In this document: positions 60,157-64,000 of the stretch, piece by piece
Numbering within the stretch: position 1 is the stretch's first letter
How the letters are laid out: the number at the start of each line of letters is the position of its first letter
Source of the DNA: Chitinophaga alhagiae
Lineage (GTDB): Bacteria > Bacteroidota > Bacteroidia > Chitinophagales > Chitinophagaceae
Length of the DNA: 64,000 nucleotides
NCBI RefSeq assembly: GCF_003568665.1
Contig: NZ_QXMH01000001.1
Location: forward strand, 1,612,001 to 1,676,000
Direction of reading: 5' to 3'
Translations under genes and position numbers: made by a program
The notes under the pieces: model-generated
What the model was told of the DNA's origin: nothing
The model's input: the letters and a program-made list of their open reading frames with translations, nothing else
The model's database searches: none

Positions 60157-62166
60157 ATGCGTAAAACACTCCTGGTAGCAGGTATTTTATTCATTCAACA
60201 AAGCATGGCACAACAGAAAATGGACCCGCAATTGCTCTGGCAGCTGGGGCGGGTAGGCGGCGAAGCCGTTATGGAAGATGGAACGGTACTGTACGGGGTA
60301 TCCCGCTACAATATGGCAGACAATAAAAGCGAGCGTAACCTCTACGCCGTTGCCCTCAATGGCGGCGCCGCCCGGCAACTGACGCAGGGCGCCGGCTCCG
60401 AGTCAGGCGCGCAGGCATTGCCCGGCGGGCGCATCGCCTATAACTATAAAGGGCAATTATGGGAGATGGACAAAGACGGCGGTAATGCCGTACAAAAAAC
60501 CAATGTGGAAGGCGGCATGCAAAACATCCGCATTTCTCCCAAAGGCACCCACATTCTTTTTTCAAACGAAGTAAAACTCGAAAAAATAAGCGGAACAGAT
60601 CGCTACCCTGACCTGCCGAAGTCAAACGTGCAGGTATATACAACGCTCAACTACCGCCATTGGGACACCTGGGAAGACGGCAAGTACAACCATGTGTTCT
60701 ACGCCACCTATAATGCGCAAACAGGCCAGGTGGGCGAGCCGGTAGACATTATGAAGAACGAATTGTTTGACTGCCCGCAAATGCCCTTTGGCGGCGCGGA
60801 AGACTTTATCTGGGACCCCTCCGGCGCCAGCATCATTTACGTGTGCAAGAAAAAACACGGAAAAGACTACGCCCTCAGCACCAATACGGACATTTACCGG
60901 TACACCCTGGCCAGCGGCCGTACCGAAAATCTTTCCGAAGGGAAGACGGGCTACGATGTAGCCCCCGCCTTTGACGAAAGCGGCCGGCAACTGCTGTGGC
61001 TCAGCATGGCAAGAGACGGGTTTGAGGCAGACAAGAATGACATCATCCTCTACCAGGCAGACACCCGGAAGGCCGTCAACCTCACCAAAGATTGGGATGG
61101 CACCGTATCTGCCGCCCGCTTCAGCGCGGACGGGAAGAGCATCTATTTTCTGGCGGTGGTAAAAGGCACGGAGCAACTGTTCGAGATCCCCCTGCGGAAA
61201 CCTGCCATCCGCCAGGTAACCAAAGGGCCATTTGACGTGAACGGTTTTGTAGGCCAGCATGGCAACACCCTGGTAGTAACCCGCGCAGACATGAACCATG
61301 CCGCTGAACTGTACACGGTCAACCTGAAAACAGGCGCCATGCAGCAGCTCTCCACGGAAAACAATACTATTTACAACAATCTGCGGCTAAGCAAGGTAGA
61401 AGAGCGGTGGACAAAAACAACAGACGGCAAAGACCTGCTCTCCTGGATAATTTACCCGCCAGACTTCGACCCTGCCAAAAAATATCCCACGCTGCTCTAC
61501 TGCCAGGGCGGCCCGCAATCTGCCGTGAGCCAGTTTTACAGCTTCCGCTGGAATTTCCAGCTCATGGCAGCGCAGGGCTACATTGTAGTAGCCCCCAACC
61601 GCCGCGGCATGCCGGGCCACGGGGTGAAATGGAATGAAGACATCAGCAAGGATTGGGGCGGGCAGCCCATCCGGGATTACCTGGCCGCTATAGATGACGT
61701 GAGCAAAGAGCCTTATGTGGATAAAGACCGCCTTGGCGCGGTAGGCGCCAGCTATGGCGGGTACTCCGTATTTATGCTGGCCGGCGTGCATGAAAAACGG
61801 TTCAAAACGTTTATTGCGCACGACGGGCTGTTTGACCTCCGCAGCTGGTACGGCACCACGGAAGAGCTGTGGTTCGCCAACTGGGACATCGGCGCCTACT
61901 GGGATAAAGCGAACGCCAAAGTATATGATCAATTCAACCCCATCAATTTTGTAGACCGGTGGAACACGCCCATCATGATCGTACAGGGCGGCATAGACTT
62001 CCGCGTAGGCATTGAGCAGGGGCTGCAGGCCTTCCAGGTGGCGCAATTGAAAGGCATCAAAAGCAAACTGGTATATTTTCCCGAAGAGAACCACTGGGTG
62101 CTGAGCGCGCAAAACGCCATTGCCTGGCAGCGGGAATTTTTTGGCTGGCTGAAAGAAACCTTGTAA
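60157..62166 (+). CDS. S9-family serine peptidase (prolyl oligopeptidase / DPP-like), exported
   Basis: A 669-residue peptidase. A signal peptide (MRKTLLVAGILFIQQSMA) precedes a beta-propeller of PD40/WD-like repeats (about 25-400) and the alpha/beta hydrolase domain. Catalytic triad: Ser532 (VGASYGGYS), Asp614 (QGGIDFRV), His646 (EENHWVLS). Expected to remove dipeptides or cleave short peptides in the periplasm. The next gene follows after 12 bases, so the two are probably cotranscribed although the functions are unrelated. Confidence 0.93.
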   Translation: MRKTLLVAGILFIQQSMAQQKMDPQLLWQLGRVGGEAVMEDGTVLYGVSRYNMADNKSERNLYAVALNGGAARQLTQGAGSESGAQALPGGRIAYNYKGQLWEMDKDGGNAVQKTNVEGGMQNIRISPKGTHILFSNEVKLEKISGTDRYPDLPKSNVQVYTTLNYRHWDTWEDGKYNHVFYATYNAQTGQVGEPVDIMKNELFDCPQMPFGGAEDFIWDPSGASIIYVCKKKHGKDYALSTNTDIYRYTLASGRTENLSEGKTGYDVAPAFDESGRQLLWLSMARDGFEADKNDIILYQADTRKAVNLTKDWDGTVSAARFSADGKSIYFLAVVKGTEQLFEIPLRKPAIRQVTKGPFDVNGFVGQHGNTLVVTRADMNHAAELYTVNLKTGAMQQLSTENNTIYNNLRLSKVEERWTKTTDGKDLLSWIIYPPDFDPAKKYPTLLYCQGGPQSAVSQFYSFRWNFQLMAAQGYIVVAPNRRGMPGHGVKWNEDISKDWGGQPIRDYLAAIDDVSKEPYVDKDRLGAVGASYGGYSVFMLAGVHEKRFKTFIAHDGLFDLRSWYGTTEELWFANWDIGAYWDKANAKVYDQFNPINFVDRWNTPIMIVQGGIDFRVGIEQGLQAFQVAQLKGIKSKLVYFPEENHWVLSAQNAIAWQREFFGWLKETL

Positions 62167-62178
62167 AAATTACCGACC

Positions 62179-62955
62179 ATGTTTACCACGCTTCTCTTTC
62201 ACGTGCAAAACAACGTGGCTACCATTACGCTCAACAGGCCCGATGTGTACAATGCTTTTAATGACACGCTCAGTTATGAGCTGCAAGACGCGCTCAAACA
62301 GGCGGAGAAAGACGGGTCTGTAAGGGCGGTAGTGCTCACCGGCGCCGGCAAGGCTTTTTGCAGCGGGCAAGACCTTAAGGCGGCGCAGGAAGGCCACCGT
62401 AACCTGGGAGACTCGCTCCACAAGCGGTACAACCCCATCATCCGCGCCATCCGCAACATGCCCAAGCCGGTGATCTGCCGGTTGAACGGCGTGGCCGCCG
62501 GGGCGGGCTGCTCCCTGGCCCTGGCCTGCGATGTGATAGTGGCCGCGGAAAATGCCACCCTTATTGAGATCTTTATCAACATAGCCCTGGTGCTGGACTC
62601 CGGCTCCTCCTATTTTCTGCCCCGCACCATCGGCTACCACCGGGCGTTCGAGCTGGCTACCAAAGCCACCAAACTCACGGCCGCAGACGCCCTGCAGATG
62701 GGCCTGGTGAACAAGGTGGTAAAAGCGGAAGAACTGGACGCCGCCGTGGACACCGAAGCCACCTTCTACGCCCAGGCTCCCACCAAAGCCATTGCCCTCA
62801 TGAAAAAAATGCTGACCAAGGGCATGACGGAAGACCTGGACACCGTACTGGACTACGAAGCCTGGTGCCAGGAAATTGCCGGCAATACCCAAGACAACCG
62901 GGAAGGGGTGCGGGCTTTCCTGGAAAAGCGGAAACCGGCCTTTAGCGGTAAATAA
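62179..62955 (+). CDS. Enoyl-CoA hydratase/isomerase-family protein, PaaG-like
   Basis: A crotonase-fold enzyme of 258 residues. Oxyanion-hole segments GKAFCSGQDLKAA (about 55-67) and NGVAAGAGCSLALACDVIVAAENAT; the segment INIALVLDSGSSYFLPRTIGYHRAFEL carries an aspartate at the position used by PaaG-type isomerases (ring-opening of epoxyphenylacetyl-CoA) rather than the glutamates of true hydratases. No other phenylacetate genes are nearby, so the pathway assignment is tentative. C-terminal QDNREGVRAFLEKRKPAFSG is typical of the family. Confidence 0.88.
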   Translation: MFTTLLFHVQNNVATITLNRPDVYNAFNDTLSYELQDALKQAEKDGSVRAVVLTGAGKAFCSGQDLKAAQEGHRNLGDSLHKRYNPIIRAIRNMPKPVICRLNGVAAGAGCSLALACDVIVAAENATLIEIFINIALVLDSGSSYFLPRTIGYHRAFELATKATKLTAADALQMGLVNKVVKAEELDAAVDTEATFYAQAPTKAIALMKKMLTKGMTEDLDTVLDYEAWCQEIAGNTQDNREGVRAFLEKRKPAFSGK

Positions 62956-62986
62956 AACGCCAACAGACTTCCCTTTTTTTTCGGCA

Positions 62987-63152
62987 TCAATACGGGGGGC
63001 CGTCTCAAAAGTAATTTTTACCTGATCTTATTCGGGTACCTGATGGAGAGATTTTTCGTTTACGTGATTCTCGGGGCCATCAAATTACTTTTGAGACGGC
63101 CCCCTGATTTATTCAGGTACCTGGCGGAGACTTTGGTCAGCCCCGTATTGAT
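62987..63152. repeat. MITE-like element within nested inverted repeats
   Basis: A 23-bp perfect terminal inverted repeat (62995-63017 and 63082-63104; the arm begins GGGGGCCGTCTCAAAAG) bounds a 110-bp non-coding unit. The end sequence resembles the GGGG-(C/T)-GTCTCAAAAG-type ends of IS1182-like insertion sequences. Partly outside and overlapping it is a second inverted repeat, ATCAATACGGGG (62987-62998) and CCCCGTATTGAT (63141-63152). The internal unit around GGTACCTG is also duplicated (63033-63055 and 63116-63130 region). The element has no ORF and would depend on a transposase elsewhere. Confidence 0.6.
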
Positions 63153-63330
63153 TACAAAACCGCAAGACACCTGCAGCGGTCAACATCCACCCGTAATACA
63201 AACTTGTTTGGATCAATGGAATTTTCCGGGCAGGCCGGGGAAGCGATGTACATCCAGGCCGTATCCTGCATTTTCCGCCTGTCCCGGCCGCGCTGCCTTT
63301 GGCCGCTGGCCCATATTTTCATTATTCTCA

Positions 63331-63430
63331 GGTCTATATGAGGTTATCCTGGGGTTATCTTAGGGTTATTTATATAAAATTACCTAGGAAAACCCTAAGA
63401 TAACCCTAGGATGACCCTATAAATATAGAT
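63331..63430. repeat. About 100-bp long imperfect hairpin of TAGGGTTATC-type repeats
   Basis: The left arm (63331-63366, containing GGGGTTATCTTAGGGTT) pairs with the right arm (63391-63430, AACCCTAAGATAACCCTAGG and on to ATAGATC), about 35-40 bp with few mismatches around a 25-base A+T-rich loop. Each arm also has tandem copies of an octamer-like (A/G)GGGTTATC unit. No gene lies between 62956 and 63496. Confidence 0.6.
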
Positions 63431-63443
63431 CGGTGACCGCAAC

Positions 63444-63472
63444 AAAAAAGGCCGACCGTTTTCCGGTCAGCC
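63444..63472 (-). terminator. Terminator of the outer-membrane barrel gene
   Basis: On the minus strand GGCTGACCG (63464-63472) pairs with CGGTCGGCC (63450-63458), followed by TTTTTT (63444-63449). The stop codon of the gene is 24 bases upstream. Confidence 0.75.
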
Positions 63473-63496
63473 TTGTATTTGTGTATGTGTATCTTG

Positions 63497-64000
63497 TTAC
63501 AGTCCGCTCAGCGCAATGCCCAGGGAATAGGGCCTGATGTCTGATGCGGCGCCTGTATTGTCTTTAAACAGGGGGTTCAGGTTCACCGTGCCAAACACGG
63601 AGAAATTGCCGTACCCTATGCGCGCGGTGCCTGCAAAACGCCAGGGGTTGAAGAAACGTTTGTTTTGTTCCTTGATGATATTCTTTTCACCGCCCAGGGT
63701 GTTTTTACCCTTGGTATGAGCATTGACCAGCATGCCCACCTTTGCGCCAATAGAGGCCTTGAAACCTTTGTTGGCATTGTCTGCCACCTGCCGGTACCTG
63801 AATTCCAGGGGGATTTCCAGGTAGTTGGTGGATACCTTGTACTTTTTATAAGTGTCTGAAGAAACAAACCTCACCTCGTTAGAAGAGGTGTTGTTCATGG
63901 GTATTACCTGTTTGTTCAGGAAAATATTGCTGGAGCTGAAACCCAGGCCGGCCGCTACGCTGAAGTTCGATTTTGAAATGGGAATGTCATACATCAGGGC
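63497..64000 (-). CDS. Outer-membrane beta-barrel protein (PorT-family-like), 5' part outside the window
   Basis: The C-terminal 168 residues of a barrel protein: alternating amphipathic strands (SNFSVAAGLGFSSSNIFL, YLEIPLEFRYRQVADNANKGFKASIGAKVGMLVNAHTKGKN, WRFAGTARIGYGNFSVFGTVNLNPLFKDN) and the usual terminal strand pair RPYSLGIALSGL. YLEIPLEFRYR is the core signature of outer-membrane beta-barrel/PorT-like proteins of Bacteroidota. The reading frame runs past base 64000 without a required start (an internal Met at 63994 is in a strand). Function unknown. Confidence 0.85.
   Translation of the reverse strand, partial: ALMYDIPISKSNFSVAAGLGFSSSNIFLNKQVIPMNNTSSNEVRFVSSDTYKKYKVSTNYLEIPLEFRYRQVADNANKGFKASIGAKVGMLVNAHTKGKNTLGGEKNIIKEQNKRFFNPWRFAGTARIGYGNFSVFGTVNLNPLFKDNTGAASDIRPYSLGIALSGL

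Overview
The window comes from a Bacteroidota chromosome, most likely a Chitinophaga-like member of the Chitinophagaceae. Evidence: two SusC/SusD pairs, an ECF sigma/FecR pair, a 7TM hybrid kinase ending in an AraC domain, Bacteroidota-type promoters (TTTG / TAnnTTTG) and no consistent Shine-Dalgarno sites. No database search was possible; all family names come from motifs read in the translations.

Left chromosomal part (1-28860). It opens with a polysaccharide-uptake locus: SusD (cut by the window edge), an STN-type SusC receptor, a FecR anti-sigma factor and its divergent ECF sigma factor, then a GH9 glycanase and an L,D-transpeptidase-like protein. Next come an SDR, a two-domain VOC protein, an acyltransferase, two regulators and a CPH-type copper ATPase. 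The SOS mutasome cassette imuA-imuB-dnaE2 follows behind two short palindromes. Then a di-heme peroxidase, two tandem paralogous lipoproteins, a hybrid histidine kinase and a TPR lipoprotein.

Mobile element (28863-49227, about 20.4 kb). It sits in the 3' half of a tRNA-Asn gene. A 43-bp piece of the tRNA is repeated at both ends, a 21-bp arm-type repeat lies just inside each end, and a new terminator behind the tRNA replaces the native one, now stranded at the far end. Content in order: tyrosine integrase, a three-gene HipBST-like toxin-antitoxin operon, an excisionase-like HTH protein, a toprim primase-like protein, a candidate oriT, MobC, a relaxase and a coiled-coil membrane protein; then a minus-strand sigma factor / TnpB-Cas12f-like operon; then a type I restriction system (C-protein-like HTH, hsdR, hsdS with an extra C-terminal domain, hsdM), a PLD-family protein and a HEPN-motif protein. 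It looks mobilisable rather than self-conjugative: I see no conjugation (tra) genes.

The most interesting locus is 37350-39605 (minus strand). A 267-residue ECF-like sigma factor with an extra C-terminal HTH-like region overlaps by an ATGA junction a 365-residue protein related to Cas12f/TnpB. That protein lacks the RuvC-I aspartate and the RuvC-II glutamate, and ends before the zinc finger and RuvC-III, so it should be nuclease-dead. Both sides of the operon carry regions with strong RNA folding potential: about 190 nt of nested helices immediately upstream of the sigma gene, and a three-way junction immediately downstream of the Cas12f-like gene, followed by 20 nt and a small terminator-like hairpin. 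The arrangement fits RNA-guided transcription by a dead Cas12f plus a sigma factor, here carried by a mobile element.

Right chromosomal part (49260-64000). A SusR-like (TPR, membrane, HTH) regulator, SusC, SusD and a GH31 alpha-glucosidase form a second glycan locus. A Rieske ferredoxin and HflX follow on the minus strand, then an S9 peptidase and a PaaG-like enoyl-CoA hydratase/isomerase. The last kilobase holds a MITE-like inverted-repeat element, a 100-bp long hairpin, and the end of an outer-membrane beta-barrel gene that runs off the window.
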